Assembly (NCBI GenBank): GCA_040878395.1
Contig: JBBDMI010000010.1
Location: 1 to 64,000 of the forward strand
Length of the DNA: 64,000 nt
DNA from: Candidatus Dependentiae bacterium
GTDB lineage: Bacteria; Babelota; Babeliae; Babelales; Vermiphilaceae
Reading direction: 5' to 3'
Shown: in pieces, positions 8,641 through 18,094 of the stretch
Position numbering within the stretch: the first letter of the stretch is position 1
How the letters are laid out: each line of letters opens with the position of its first letter
Translations under genes and position numbers: made by a program
Notes under the pieces: generated by a model
The model's database searches: none
What the model saw: the letters and a program-made list of their open reading frames with translations, nothing else
What the model was told of the DNA's origin: nothing

Positions 8641-10278
8641 ATGAAACAAAAAGCCTATTTTCTTACACTATTTTTTATAACTTATTCAATCACCATGCTT
8701 GCATCTCCTGCCGGGACTCGACTATGGGATATCACAGCAAGCATAGGTCCACAGTTTGTGACTATTGAAAGTAAACTTGAAACAATTTCTGTCAATGAAG
8801 TTGATTTTTCAGGTGTATTTACCGCATTAGATGCATTACAAAAAGAAGTGTGCACCGTAGATAGCTTAGTTGATGTTTTCGACACATTAGTCATTGATGC
8901 CGGAGCAACTACCGGGGCAATTGACAAAAAACTTGATGATTTAGCTCAAGATTTTGATGAAACATGGACCATTTTAGCAGCTTTAAACCTAAAAGCAAAA
9001 CAGATCTGTACCTCACTGGAAAATGCTGAATCAAACATTGATAATGCAGACATTACCGTTGCATTAGATTTTTCCGGCATATTTACTGCAATAGAAGCAT
9101 CACAACAAAAAGCATGCACGATTAACAGCAAAGTTGAAACAATTAATAATCAGCTTGAAAACATTGATATCGATATCAGTGGAGACTTAAGCGGAACCTT
9201 TACTCTTATCGATGCCATTGAAGAAAAAGTACAAAGTATCAATGATAGCTTAAGTGTAATTGATGCAGCAGCTAATATCATAGGAATTCCAATATCAGAT
9301 GCTGACTTACCCCTTAGTATTTCCTCATCCGGATTTTATTATGCAACAGAAGATCTTTCGGGCAATATAGAATTTGATACTTCCGGTGTACGTAATGTTG
9401 TTTTAGACCTAAATGGTTTCACTTTAACCGGCAGAATTTTTTCTTCCAGCTCAGGAGGTGTAGAGGGCCTCATAATTCAAAATGGACGTATAAAATACAG
9501 TGAGGATGACATCATAATCGACTTCTTTAACCCTTCAGCATTTGCTAATGTCATTATTAGAGACCTACACATAATCAATACCGGAGGCGTTGATACAATC
9601 CGTTTAGGAAGTCTCTCCAACGCATTTTTATTTGAAAATGTTATTATTAAAGCAAACTTTAGCGGTATCAACACAAACAATGACACCGTGGGCCAAGAAA
9701 TGATTGCTCGCAACTGTTTTATAACAGCTACTATTGGGACAGCTTTTGCAACCGCATTACGGCTTGAAAACTGTATAGCAAAAAACAGTGGTCGAGGATT
9801 CTTTTTCAGGAACGTCAACGCCTCCAGTGCACAAAACTGTAAAGCAACCAATTGCTCTTCTAGCGATGGCTTTTCTATCAGACAAAGCTCCAATATTGTA
9901 AATTGCATTTCAAAACTAAACAGTCCTAACGGATTTAATCTGTCGCGAGCTGCTGCCGGCATAACAAAAACCCTACAAAACAATATCAGTTCGGCAAACA
10001 GTTCAGCAGGAATTAATCTCACCTCAAGTGCAAATAGCCCATCAAGCGAACTCGTTAAAGATAATATATGCCTTTTTAATAGCACAAATATTAATCAAAC
10101 CGGTACGGGAAATGTTTCATTACTTGGTAACTTCACGCTCAATACCACAACAGCCGGCAATCGAACACTCAACAACACAAGCACGACCACCTTTTCAAAT
10201 CAAGTACAGGGAGTTGATTTTACAACAACGAGCACAATATTGCCAACACGATGGAATAATATCAGTATGACCATTTAA
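8641..10278 (+). CDS. Secreted right-handed beta-helix protein, array member 4
   Basis: 545 residues from the ATG at 8641, which has AAAAGG upstream; an ATG at 8605 is in frame but has no such site and would put 12 extra residues before the signal peptide. PAGTRLWDITAS follows the signal peptide. Four repeat units (FSGVFTAL, FDETWTIL, FSGIFTAI, LSGTFTLI) with CTVDS/CTINS segments. Helix entry SSGFYYATEDLSGNIEF is less canonical than in its neighbours, but VVLDLNGFTLTG is clear. It ends LLGNFTLNTT...LPTRWNNISMTI. A strong terminator follows at 10309, so this is the last gene of the first half-array. Confidence 0.76.
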   Translation: MKQKAYFLTLFFITYSITMLASPAGTRLWDITASIGPQFVTIESKLETISVNEVDFSGVFTALDALQKEVCTVDSLVDVFDTLVIDAGATTGAIDKKLDDLAQDFDETWTILAALNLKAKQICTSLENAESNIDNADITVALDFSGIFTAIEASQQKACTINSKVETINNQLENIDIDISGDLSGTFTLIDAIEEKVQSINDSLSVIDAAANIIGIPISDADLPLSISSSGFYYATEDLSGNIEFDTSGVRNVVLDLNGFTLTGRIFSSSSGGVEGLIIQNGRIKYSEDDIIIDFFNPSAFANVIIRDLHIINTGGVDTIRLGSLSNAFLFENVIIKANFSGINTNNDTVGQEMIARNCFITATIGTAFATALRLENCIAKNSGRGFFFRNVNASSAQNCKATNCSSSDGFSIRQSSNIVNCISKLNSPNGFNLSRAAAGITKTLQNNISSANSSAGINLTSSANSPSSELVKDNICLFNSTNINQTGTGNVSLLGNFTLNTTTAGNRTLNNTSTTTFSNQVQGVDFTTTSTILPTRWNNISMTI

Positions 10279-10308
10279 ACAACAACTCAAACAGTTAATC
10301 ACACGCCA

Positions 10309-10340
10309 CAGGCTCTCGAATATGAGAGCCTGTTTTTTTT
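10309..10340 (+). terminator. Rho-independent terminator after array member 4
   Basis: Perfect 10-bp stem CAGGCTCTCG... / ...GAGAGCCTG followed by eight T. The hairpin and about 40 bases after it are also present, slightly diverged, behind array member 9 at 19532. Confidence 0.85.
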
Positions 10341-10435
10341 GCCAAAAATATAAATAAACAGTATCTTTTGAATGATATAGAGAATGCGCAGACATTAGAA
10401 AGTGTATATAAGACAACTAATTGAATTTTTACATT

Positions 10436-10583
10436 TTGTCATCCTCGCGCAGGCGGGGATCCAGGCCACTGTTTTATGCTTTGGCAATGAATCATACTCA
10501 GAAATAAGTTATGCACGACGCGCCTATTGAATAATAACTGTAAATTATCTTTGCCTGGATCCCCGCCTGCGCGAGGATGACAA
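10436..10583. mobile_element. 148-bp MITE-like element with perfect 31-bp terminal inverted repeats
   Basis: Positions 10436-10466 and 10553-10583 are exact inverted copies; each contains TCATCCTCGCGCAGGCGGGG. The 86 bp between them show no coding potential. It lies directly upstream of alaS. A 67-codon frame inside gives the CHPRAGGDPG peptide well known as a translation artefact of such repeats. No transposase is present, so any movement would depend on an enzyme elsewhere. Confidence 0.75.
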
Positions 10584-10616
10584 GATATAACATGCCTCTT
10601 GCAAAAGGTTTTACCA

Positions 10617-13223
10617 ATGAAAACGAAAGAACTCCGCCACAAATTTTTCGATTTTTTTAAAAAACATGGTCATGAACAGGTTTCAAGTTCATCTTTAATT
10701 CCCGCGCAAGATCCAACACTCCTTTTTGCCAATGCAGGAATGAATCAGTTTAAAGACCTCTTTTTGGGCAAAGAAAAACGGAGTTACAATAAAGCAGTTA
10801 CTATTCAAAAGTGTGTACGAGCAGGTGGCAAGCACAATGATCTTGATAATGTTGGATTCACTAAACGGCATTTAACCTTCTTTGAAATGATGGGGAATTT
10901 TTCATTTGGTGATTACTTCAAAAAAGATGCGATCAGATACGCCTGGGAATTTTTAACCAAAGAATTAGATCTACCTATTGAAAAACTTCATGTTTCAGTG
11001 TTTGAGACTGATGATGATGCTTATAATATCTGGAAAGATGAAATGGGTGTCGATCCAAAGCATATTCATCGCCTTGGTGCTGCAGATAATTTTTGGCAAA
11101 TGGGCGATACCGGTCCATGTGGCCCTTGTACTGAAATTTATATTGATCGTGGTCCTGAAAATGGCTGCGGCAATGCTGATTGTGCCCCTGGATGTGATTG
11201 CGATAGATTTCTAGAACTTTGGAATTTGGTCTTTATGCAATATGATCGCCAACCAAATGGCACTGATAAAAACTTAACGCAAACCGGCGTTGATACCGGT
11301 ATGGGATTAGAGCGAGTCGCCGCAGTCCTGCAAGGCAAAGATTCAGTCTATGAAACCGATATTTTCATGCCAATTATCAATCACATATCTAAAGTTACCG
11401 GCATTGATTACACCAAACAAACGGGTGAGCTAAAAGCAGCATTTCAAGTTTTAGCAGATCACATTAGAAGTTCATCGTTATTGATTGCCGATGGCTGTGC
11501 ACCATCCAATGATGGTCGCGGTTATGTGTTACGTAAAATTATTCGCCGTGCAGCATTATTTGCACAAAAATTATCTGATGATCAACAACTATTTCCAAAC
11601 TTAAGCACAATTGTGATTCAAGAACTTGGTGAGGTATATCCCACATTAAAAACCAAACAAAAACTGATCAAAGAAGTTTTGAAAAGCGAAATAGATAAAT
11701 TTGCAACAAACTTGGTACGCGGCAAACAAATCTTGCAAAAGTATATGGATGAACATCAAGACAGCAAACTGATTTCAGGCGAGCAAGCATTCAAAATGTA
11801 TGACACCTATGGGTTTCCTACCGAGCTAACCGAACTGATTGCAAACGAGCATGATTTTACGGTCGACATGGAAGAATTTGCAACTCACATGGCACAACAA
11901 AAAGCACAATCAGGCAAAAAAACAACTGATCCTTTTGCGCATATTAAAAATTTAGATGAACATATTTCATCTGAATTTACCGGTTATAATGAACTTGAAA
12001 CAACATCCAACATAATTGCTCTTGTCCATGATTTTGAATCGGTTGAACATGTTGCTGCAGGAAACACGGCGTTTGTTATTGCCAAAAAATCCCCCTTCTT
12101 TATTGTCGGTGGAGGCCAAGTTCCTGACAATGGCTGGCTCACTATTGGTGATAAAAAAATACCTATTAAATCAGTGCGGTATATCAAAAAAGGTATTGCA
12201 GCTGAAATTGAAACGCCAGTTGATATCAAAGTTGGTGATGCAGTTATTTCAACCGTGCATGAAAAAAAACGCATCGATGCAATGAAAAACCATACTGCAA
12301 CGCACTTATTGCAAGCAGCGCTTATGCAACTTTTTGGCAATCAAATTAAACAATCCGGTTCATTGGTTCATCCTGACTATTTACGATTTGATTTTACCTA
12401 CCATACCACATTAACTGAAGCTCAAATTAAAAAAGTTGAAGATATAGTCAATGAAAAAATTAGAGCAAATATTCCTGTTGATATTACACAAATGACCTAT
12501 CGTGATGCAATTAAAATGGGCGCATTAGCATTCTTTGGTGATAAATATAATCCTGAAAATGTACGTGTCGTTAATGTTCCTGATTTTTCAGTTGAACTGT
12601 GCGGCGGAACCCATGTGCCTCGCACCGGTGACATTGGCACCTTTAAGATTACCCAAGAGATAGCACTTGCAGCCGGCCATAGACGCATTTTTGCAATAAC
12701 CGGACCGAAAGCAATAAATTTATATCAAGAAACATTCAATACGGTCAAAAACTTAAGCCAACTGTTTAAAGTTAAACATGAACAAGTATTGCAAACCGTT
12801 GAAAAACTGAATACACAACACAAAGAGTTGCAAAAAGAGCTGAAAAAAACACAACAACAATTATTGCAAACACAAATGTCATCGCTCATTGATCAAATAG
12901 AAATGATCAATAATGTACCATTCTTATTTACTATCTTCAAAGATATGCCAATAGATACACTCAAAGAAAGCATGCTGCAATTGGCAAACAAAAAATCCGG
13001 ATTTTATTTTTTTGGCAGTGAAGGCACTGATCGAGTAACTTTTGTTGCAACGATGAGCGATGAACTTGCTGATCACCTTGATATTAAGAAATTCAGTACA
13101 TGGCTCAAAAAAAATGCCAACTTGCGTGGTGGCGGAAGCAAGAATATCTTGCAAGGTGGAGGCGCCACATTTGATGCAAACTTAAAGAAAAATATCATAC
13201 AATGGATTATAGATAATAATTAA
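10617..13223 (+). CDS. alaS: Alanine--tRNA ligase
   Basis: 868 residues, the usual length. It charges tRNA-Ala in the cytoplasm. The N-terminus (LRHKFFDFFKKHGHEQVSSS, then LLFANAGMNQFKDLFLG) is the class II catalytic domain; the editing domain carries NHTATHLLQ near residue 556 and CGGTH near 661-665, the four zinc ligands of the family; a helical linker and the DHHA1 domain follow, ending in GGGSKNILQGGG. A TTG at 10599 is in frame, but AAAAGG 8 bases before the ATG at 10617 decides the start. It sits alone between the two halves of the beta-helix array, immediately behind the inverted-repeat element, with no operon partner. Confidence 0.96.
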   Translation: MKTKELRHKFFDFFKKHGHEQVSSSSLIPAQDPTLLFANAGMNQFKDLFLGKEKRSYNKAVTIQKCVRAGGKHNDLDNVGFTKRHLTFFEMMGNFSFGDYFKKDAIRYAWEFLTKELDLPIEKLHVSVFETDDDAYNIWKDEMGVDPKHIHRLGAADNFWQMGDTGPCGPCTEIYIDRGPENGCGNADCAPGCDCDRFLELWNLVFMQYDRQPNGTDKNLTQTGVDTGMGLERVAAVLQGKDSVYETDIFMPIINHISKVTGIDYTKQTGELKAAFQVLADHIRSSSLLIADGCAPSNDGRGYVLRKIIRRAALFAQKLSDDQQLFPNLSTIVIQELGEVYPTLKTKQKLIKEVLKSEIDKFATNLVRGKQILQKYMDEHQDSKLISGEQAFKMYDTYGFPTELTELIANEHDFTVDMEEFATHMAQQKAQSGKKTTDPFAHIKNLDEHISSEFTGYNELETTSNIIALVHDFESVEHVAAGNTAFVIAKKSPFFIVGGGQVPDNGWLTIGDKKIPIKSVRYIKKGIAAEIETPVDIKVGDAVISTVHEKKRIDAMKNHTATHLLQAALMQLFGNQIKQSGSLVHPDYLRFDFTYHTTLTEAQIKKVEDIVNEKIRANIPVDITQMTYRDAIKMGALAFFGDKYNPENVRVVNVPDFSVELCGGTHVPRTGDIGTFKITQEIALAAGHRRIFAITGPKAINLYQETFNTVKNLSQLFKVKHEQVLQTVEKLNTQHKELQKELKKTQQQLLQTQMSSLIDQIEMINNVPFLFTIFKDMPIDTLKESMLQLANKKSGFYFFGSEGTDRVTFVATMSDELADHLDIKKFSTWLKKNANLRGGGSKNILQGGGATFDANLKKNIIQWIIDNN

Positions 13224-13337
13224 AAACTTGGGCAGATGCATTTAAATCTTAATTTAAAAGACATTTTTTCCTACTTAAACGAGAAATGAGCAACGAAATA
13301 TAACTTTTTTTTAATATCAACACGTTCTCTCTATTTT

Positions 13338-13379
13338 TGTTGAAATTTTTTTTAAATTTTGCCACAGTGTAAAAAAAGC
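13338..13379 (+). promoter_or_regulatory. Upstream block shared by array members 5 and 9
   Basis: TTGAAATTTTTTTTAAATTT then TGCCA lies upstream of the gene at 13402; a close copy is at 18032-18071 before the gene at 18095. Conservation in non-coding sequence suggests a promoter region. I cannot assign -35 and -10 boxes with confidence. Confidence 0.4.
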
Positions 13380-13401
13380 TAAAAAAAAAGAGAGAGTAAA
13401 A

Positions 13402-14760
13402 ATGATGAAACAAACTAAATTAATAACAGGTGCACTGTGCTTGTTACCTATCTATATATCTGCAACATCGCCCCAACCGGGCAAGCGCATGTGGGATATT
13501 GCAGCAGAAAATGAAATTATTTTCAACACTATCGAAAGTAAAGTATGTGTATTAGCCGATACAGATCTGAACACCGTTTTTACAGTAATTGAAGAACTTA
13601 ATCAAAAAACAAGCGTTAATGATAGCAACGTTGATACGCTCGATTCATTAGTTGATAGTATAAATGAAGTACGTACCGACTTTGAACAGGCACTCTCTAA
13701 CGTGTGTTTGCTTGAGTCTGAAATACAGTCGGCCGCTGATAATGTGATTGATGCCAACGATGCAATTGGCCAGGTTATCACCGATGCAGATGTCGGCCTG
13801 ACCGGCACAACCATTGGATTACCAGGCAAATATATTTTATGCGAAGAGATTGATACCTCAGCAGCTGTTGCAATAACCATCGCATCAGATGATGTTGAAC
13901 TTAATTTTAATGGCTTTGCCATCAGAAATGCGGCAATTGCAATAGGCATAAATTCTGGATTTTCTAATATAACCGTTAAAAATGGCTTTGTTGTTGATAC
14001 CACCGGAAACAGCATTGATGTTGACACCGCATCATCTGTAACCTTTGAAAATATTTGGATAGATAACAGTTCATCAAATGGTTTTAATATTGACACCTGC
14101 TCAAATGTTACCATTAGAAGTTGTCTAGCAGCCAGGTGTATTACGAATCAAGTAAATATTTCCTCATCAGATAATATTCTCATCCAAAAATGTTTATTTG
14201 GTGATCGAGCAGCTTCTGGTACGGCAGCAGGTATTGCTTGCTCAAGCTCATCTCGTATTACCATACAAAAATGTAACATGAGCAATAATCTTGGCCGGGG
14301 AATAGAATTCAGCAACTGCGACACATTTGAAATATTCAATTGCATGTGCTCAGCTAACTCCCTCGAAGGTATAAGGCTAACTACTTGCAGCAATGGACTG
14401 CTTAGAGAAAACTTTTGCATTGACAATGATACTCAAGGCATTCATTTGCTCACAAATGGCACGCAAATAAAACTGATAGGCAACATTTGCAGTGGCAGCG
14501 TATCCTTATCAGAAGGAATTAGACTTAATGAGGTAACCAACTGTTATGTGTTTGAAAATATTGCGTTAGGCAACAGCAATACCAATATTAACGAGTCTGC
14601 TGGGGGCCCGAATACGTTTTTATCAAATTGGGCACTCGGCAACTCGTCTTCAAGCAATTATATTTCAACCACTTCAACTATAAATAGGGTTACTATAAAT
14701 CAAGGCATTAGCTCTTCTTCGCAACCCACCAAGTGGCAAAATATCGATATGAGATTTTAG
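13402..14760 (+). CDS. Secreted right-handed beta-helix protein, array member 5
   Basis: 452 residues. Signal peptide to ~20 (YISA|TSPQ), then QPGKRMWDIAAEN. The repeat region is short: one clear unit (LNTVFTVIEELNQKTSVNDS) and a second diverged one. Helix entry LPGKYILCEEIDTSA / ITIASDDVELNFNGFAI at ~140-180; rungs such as ITVKNGFVV, VTIRSCLAAR, ILIQKCLFGD, ITIQKCNMSN, with a Cys in many of them. C-terminal module FLSNWAL and QPTKWQNIDMRF. Tandem ATGs at 13402 and 13405 are both usable. First gene of the second half-array, with its own upstream block. Confidence 0.76.
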   Translation: MMKQTKLITGALCLLPIYISATSPQPGKRMWDIAAENEIIFNTIESKVCVLADTDLNTVFTVIEELNQKTSVNDSNVDTLDSLVDSINEVRTDFEQALSNVCLLESEIQSAADNVIDANDAIGQVITDADVGLTGTTIGLPGKYILCEEIDTSAAVAITIASDDVELNFNGFAIRNAAIAIGINSGFSNITVKNGFVVDTTGNSIDVDTASSVTFENIWIDNSSSNGFNIDTCSNVTIRSCLAARCITNQVNISSSDNILIQKCLFGDRAASGTAAGIACSSSSRITIQKCNMSNNLGRGIEFSNCDTFEIFNCMCSANSLEGIRLTTCSNGLLRENFCIDNDTQGIHLLTNGTQIKLIGNICSGSVSLSEGIRLNEVTNCYVFENIALGNSNTNINESAGGPNTFLSNWALGNSSSSNYISTTSTINRVTINQGISSSSQPTKWQNIDMRF

Positions 14761-14780
14761 TTAGAAAAAATAATTTCACT

Positions 14781-14807
14781 TCCGGCCTTATAGAAACTTA
14801 GGCCGGA
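14781..14807 (+). other. GC-rich hairpin just before the start of array member 6
   Basis: TCCGGCCT and AGGCCGGA form an 8-bp stem with an 11-base loop, ending 17 bases before the preferred ATG at 14825. No T-run follows, so it is not a classic terminator; it may stabilise the upstream mRNA end or affect translation of the next gene. Confidence 0.5.
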
Positions 14808-14824
14808 TAATCGGGATGATAAAA

Positions 14825-16225
14825 ATGAAGTACACGAAAATAAGTTTAATGCTTAGTCTTGTTGGCTTAACCATGATTGCCACCACGCCGACATCCGGCG
14901 AACGCATTTGGAACATTCTTGCTCAAACTGAAGATATCGCCATCACAACAGATAGCAAATTTGATACCATTACATTAGATTTTACCGGCGTATTTACCGC
15001 CTTGCAAGAGATTGACAATCGAGTCACCCAAGATGTTTCTAAACTTGATGAAATTTCTATCGCGACATTCGATCCATTCATCTTTACAACAGCGATGTTA
15101 TCAAAGTTGGAAATAACACAAAGCCTCATTGCCCCAATTGAAAGTTCAATTGATAGTTTAGATGATTGTATTGGAACCGCAATCACTCAAGAGAATGTTG
15201 GTACCACCGGTTTTTCAATCACAACACCCGGCAGATACTTTTTGGCGGAAAACATCACCTTTAGCCCCGCATCAGATATTCCCGTGATCGATATCGACGC
15301 AGATGAAGTGTTCTTTGATCTAGGTGGGTTCACCATCACGCAAGGCAATACGCAACTAGGCGCTATAGGGATTGTAGTACAGAGCCCGCATAGAAATATT
15401 GTTATCACAAATGGCACCATACGCAATATGCTTGGCGGCGGCATTCTCACGAATAGTGGTGATGTTTCAAACCTTATTCTACGTAATCTGACGATACTGA
15501 ACGCCGGTATTGGCCCAGGAGCATCGGGTAATTCAGCCGATGGCATTGAGTGCCTAGCCGGCACTAATCTTATCGTTGACAATATTATTTGTGATACCTG
15601 CCAAGATGAAGGCTTGGATCTAACTACAAGGGATAATGGAATAGTTATGGATAGTAGTTTTAGCAACTGCCGAGGGACAACAGGAGGAGGCTTACAAGTT
15701 GATGACGGTGCTCAGCATATACTTATAACAGATTGCATAGCGATAGCCAACAAGGGGAGTGGCTTTGCCCGTAGTGGCCCCGGTAATAATCCGAGCAATG
15801 TATATTTAAACTGCCAAGCACTCACAAACGACATTACAGGTTTTGATGTTAGTGCCTGTCCCCGTGCAGTTATACTGCATTCAGTGGCGAATGGAAATGG
15901 AGATGATGGCATACTATCTAACAGCTCCGATCAAGTTATTACGAAAAACTTATGCATCGGCAATGGAAGAAATGGCATAAGAATCACAGGAAATAACGAT
16001 AATAAATTCATTTTTCGCAATACATTGATTGAAAATGGTGCTGACAATATTGATGAAACTAATGCAGGTGCAGATAATAGTTACTTGGGCAACTATGCAT
16101 TTAGTTCAACTGGCGCTAATTATACTACTGCGGGCGGCTCCGTCATAAATAGCACCGCAGTAACCACCTCTTCTGCATTTTCAACGCAACCGGCATTTTG
16201 GCGCAATATTGATGCATCGCCATAA
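14825..16225 (+). CDS. Secreted right-handed beta-helix protein, array member 6
   Basis: 466 residues from the ATG at 14825; GGGAT seven bases upstream fits this better than the ATG at 14816. Signal peptide then TSGERIWNILAQT. One full repeat unit (DFTGVFTALQEIDNRV) and a degenerate second. Helix entry TPGRYFLAENITFSP, then a Phe-rich variant FFDLGGFTITQGN. Rungs run to ~420 and include IVITNGTIRN and VIMDSSFSNC. C-terminal YLGNYAF...QPAFWRNIDASP, where the last Met is lost. Base composition is a little richer in GC than other members, notably around 15300-15800, which may reflect a different duplication history. Confidence 0.75.
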   Translation: MKYTKISLMLSLVGLTMIATTPTSGERIWNILAQTEDIAITTDSKFDTITLDFTGVFTALQEIDNRVTQDVSKLDEISIATFDPFIFTTAMLSKLEITQSLIAPIESSIDSLDDCIGTAITQENVGTTGFSITTPGRYFLAENITFSPASDIPVIDIDADEVFFDLGGFTITQGNTQLGAIGIVVQSPHRNIVITNGTIRNMLGGGILTNSGDVSNLILRNLTILNAGIGPGASGNSADGIECLAGTNLIVDNIICDTCQDEGLDLTTRDNGIVMDSSFSNCRGTTGGGLQVDDGAQHILITDCIAIANKGSGFARSGPGNNPSNVYLNCQALTNDITGFDVSACPRAVILHSVANGNGDDGILSNSSDQVITKNLCIGNGRNGIRITGNNDNKFIFRNTLIENGADNIDETNAGADNSYLGNYAFSSTGANYTTAGGSVINSTAVTTSSAFSTQPAFWRNIDASP

Positions 16226-16273
16226 TTTTTTATTTTTTTAATACTACCGACTCAGTTTTAAGGATTGATTATT

Positions 16274-17698
16274 ATGAAGCAAAAACATTTATTATTAAGT
16301 GGTACACTGTTTTTTTACGGATTAGCTTTAGCAGTTTCTCCCGCATCTCCAGGAGACCGTGCTTGGGATATTGCAGCAAATGTCGAAGTTTTAGCCTGCA
16401 CTATTGAAAGTAAAGTATGCGCACTGGATTTTGAAGATTTTTCTGAAACTTTTACTATAATTGATGACATTATCAAAAAAGAATGTTCGATGTCATCACA
16501 AATTGATGTTATTCAAAGTGAACTTGAAAATTTTACCTTTGATTTTGATGGTACCTACACAGCAATTGAAGAAGTTCTTCTTCTTGCATGCACCATAAGT
16601 TCAGAGCTGGATGCATCACTCTCACTAATTGAGGTCATACAGGAAGCATTTGGTTTTCCTATTACCAATGAACTGGTGGGCACTTCAGGATTCACCATCA
16701 CCGAAGGTGGGGAATACTACTTAGCTGAAGATATTGTATTTAATCCAAGTTCTACCGATCTGGCAGCAATAACCATTGATGCTGATAACACATTCATCGA
16801 TTTTAAATTAAAAACACTCTCAACTGATGGCACAAGTGGCACTGTTGGAGTAGAACTGCTAGGTACACATACCAATGTTCAAATAAGCAATGGGGTAATC
16901 ACAAATACTGATGCACAAGCAATTTTAATTAATGAACTTTCTGCCGACGTAGTAGTAGACAATATGCTTATCAACGATGTTGCAAATGAATCAGGTATTG
17001 AAGTAGTAAGCACAGGTACCGATATTTTCTTTACCAATGTTATCGTTACCAATTGTAATGAACACGGTATTTTAACAAATGCATCTTCAAGTATGGTGTT
17101 GCGAAATTGCGTGTGTAGTGATAATGGTAACGGCATTGGAAATGGTATGTTATTCACCGACTGCTCGGAGATTACCTTGCATAACTGTATCGCAAGTAAT
17201 AATACTGATAATGGCTTAGAATTTTCAAGCAGTACAACATCGGAAAATATTACGCTTTTTGAATGCACCACTTGGGATAATGATGGGTATGGCATTTTAT
17301 TTTCCCATATTTCCAATTCACTTATCAGTGGTGTATTTAGCAAAGGCAACACGCTGGATGGTATACACCTTGAAGATGCACTGCGTATCTCTATCACCAA
17401 CAACTGTTGCGAAAACAATGGACGTGATAATATTCGTTTGGCAACAGAATCAACCGGTACACAAAATTGTTATATCGGCCAAAATTCGTTGGTGCTCACT
17501 TCAAGTGTTAACCTGCGCGAAGAATCTGGTAGTTCTCAAAATGGTGTTTTTGGTAACTATGCATTAGCAACTTCTACTGATAAAAATTATGTTTCCATCG
17601 GTGGAGGCAGTTTTTTTAATCAAGCCACCGTTAATCAAAGCGGATCATTTCCAGCAACCGAACCAACTTTTTGGAACAATATTAACATGATAACTTAG
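16274..17698 (+). CDS. Secreted right-handed beta-helix protein, array member 7
   Basis: 474 residues from the ATG at 16274 (AAGGA ten bases upstream; a TTG at 16265 is too close to that site). Signal peptide, then SPGDRAWDIAANV. Two repeat units (FSETFTIIDDIIKKECS, FDGTYTAIEEVLLLACT) with conserved Cys. Helix entry EGGEYYLAEDIVFNP / ITIDADNTFIDFKLKTL. Regular rungs including VQISNGVITN, MVLRNCVCSDNG, ITLHNCIASNN and ITLFECTTWDND. C-terminal module VFGNYALAT...EPTFWNNINMIT. The mini-gene follows 35 bases later. Confidence 0.77.
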   Translation: MKQKHLLLSGTLFFYGLALAVSPASPGDRAWDIAANVEVLACTIESKVCALDFEDFSETFTIIDDIIKKECSMSSQIDVIQSELENFTFDFDGTYTAIEEVLLLACTISSELDASLSLIEVIQEAFGFPITNELVGTSGFTITEGGEYYLAEDIVFNPSSTDLAAITIDADNTFIDFKLKTLSTDGTSGTVGVELLGTHTNVQISNGVITNTDAQAILINELSADVVVDNMLINDVANESGIEVVSTGTDIFFTNVIVTNCNEHGILTNASSSMVLRNCVCSDNGNGIGNGMLFTDCSEITLHNCIASNNTDNGLEFSSSTTSENITLFECTTWDNDGYGILFSHISNSLISGVFSKGNTLDGIHLEDALRISITNNCCENNGRDNIRLATESTGTQNCYIGQNSLVLTSSVNLREESGSSQNGVFGNYALATSTDKNYVSIGGGSFFNQATVNQSGSFPATEPTFWNNINMIT

Positions 17699-17733
17699 AA
17701 CGTATTATCATAGTATTTAAAAAAAGGCTTTTA

Positions 17734-18000
17734 ATGCAACGCATAAAACTAAGTCTCCTGCTAAGTTTATTCTACGTGGCCTCGGTTGCATCTAACATCA
17801 CACCCACAGGACCAAGAATGTGGGAAAACACCGCTGGACCTAATTCAGTGCTGGGTAATTATACTTTGGCTAATGCATTTGCAGATAATTATATTACACT
17901 AAGTGGAAGTACCAATTTTAATCTAGATGAATTTGATCAGGTAGGAACGTTTCCATCTCCAGTACCAACTTCATGGAAAAATATGAATGTGAGAACATAG
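17734..18000 (+). CDS. Mini-member of the beta-helix family: N-terminal motif joined to C-terminal module
   Basis: 88 residues: a signal peptide (~1-19), the N-terminal motif in the form TPTGPRMWEN, and then at once the full C-terminal module starting TAGPNSVLGNYTLANAFADN and ending FPSPVPTSWKNMNVRT. All repeats and the beta-helix are missing. The last ~57 residues are almost identical to the end of the gene at 18095, and the DNA is similar too. The frame is open, and AAAAAGG lies upstream, so it can be expressed. Either an internal deletion left a relic, or the two end modules are sufficient for a function such as outer-membrane docking. Confidence 0.7.
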   Translation: MQRIKLSLLLSLFYVASVASNITPTGPRMWENTAGPNSVLGNYTLANAFADNYITLSGSTNFNLDEFDQVGTFPSPVPTSWKNMNVRT

Positions 18001-18031
18001 CTTTTTCAAGAGTTTAACTTCTTAATTCTTT

Positions 18032-18071
18032 TTATTGAATTTTATTTAAATTTTTGCCAGTTTAGAAAAAG
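18032..18071 (+). promoter_or_regulatory. Upstream block shared by array members 5 and 9
   Basis: TTGAATTTTATTTAAATTTT then TGCCAG matches 13338-13379. Its position before 18095 suggests that the last array gene has its own promoter. Confidence 0.4.
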
Positions 18072-18094
18072 AGTATAAAAAAAAGGATCTTCAA

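Noticed and set aside
9477-10085. 202-codon open frame on the minus strand inside array member 4
   Set aside because: It is the antisense of a well-supported beta-helix gene; similar long antisense frames occur under other members (3720-4160, 13602-14114, 15187-15666, 16879-17418) because of their codon pattern.
10439-10642. 67-codon minus-strand frame with CHPRAGGDPG
   Set aside because: This peptide is a known translation artefact of inverted-repeat elements and spans the 148-bp element; no ribosome site.
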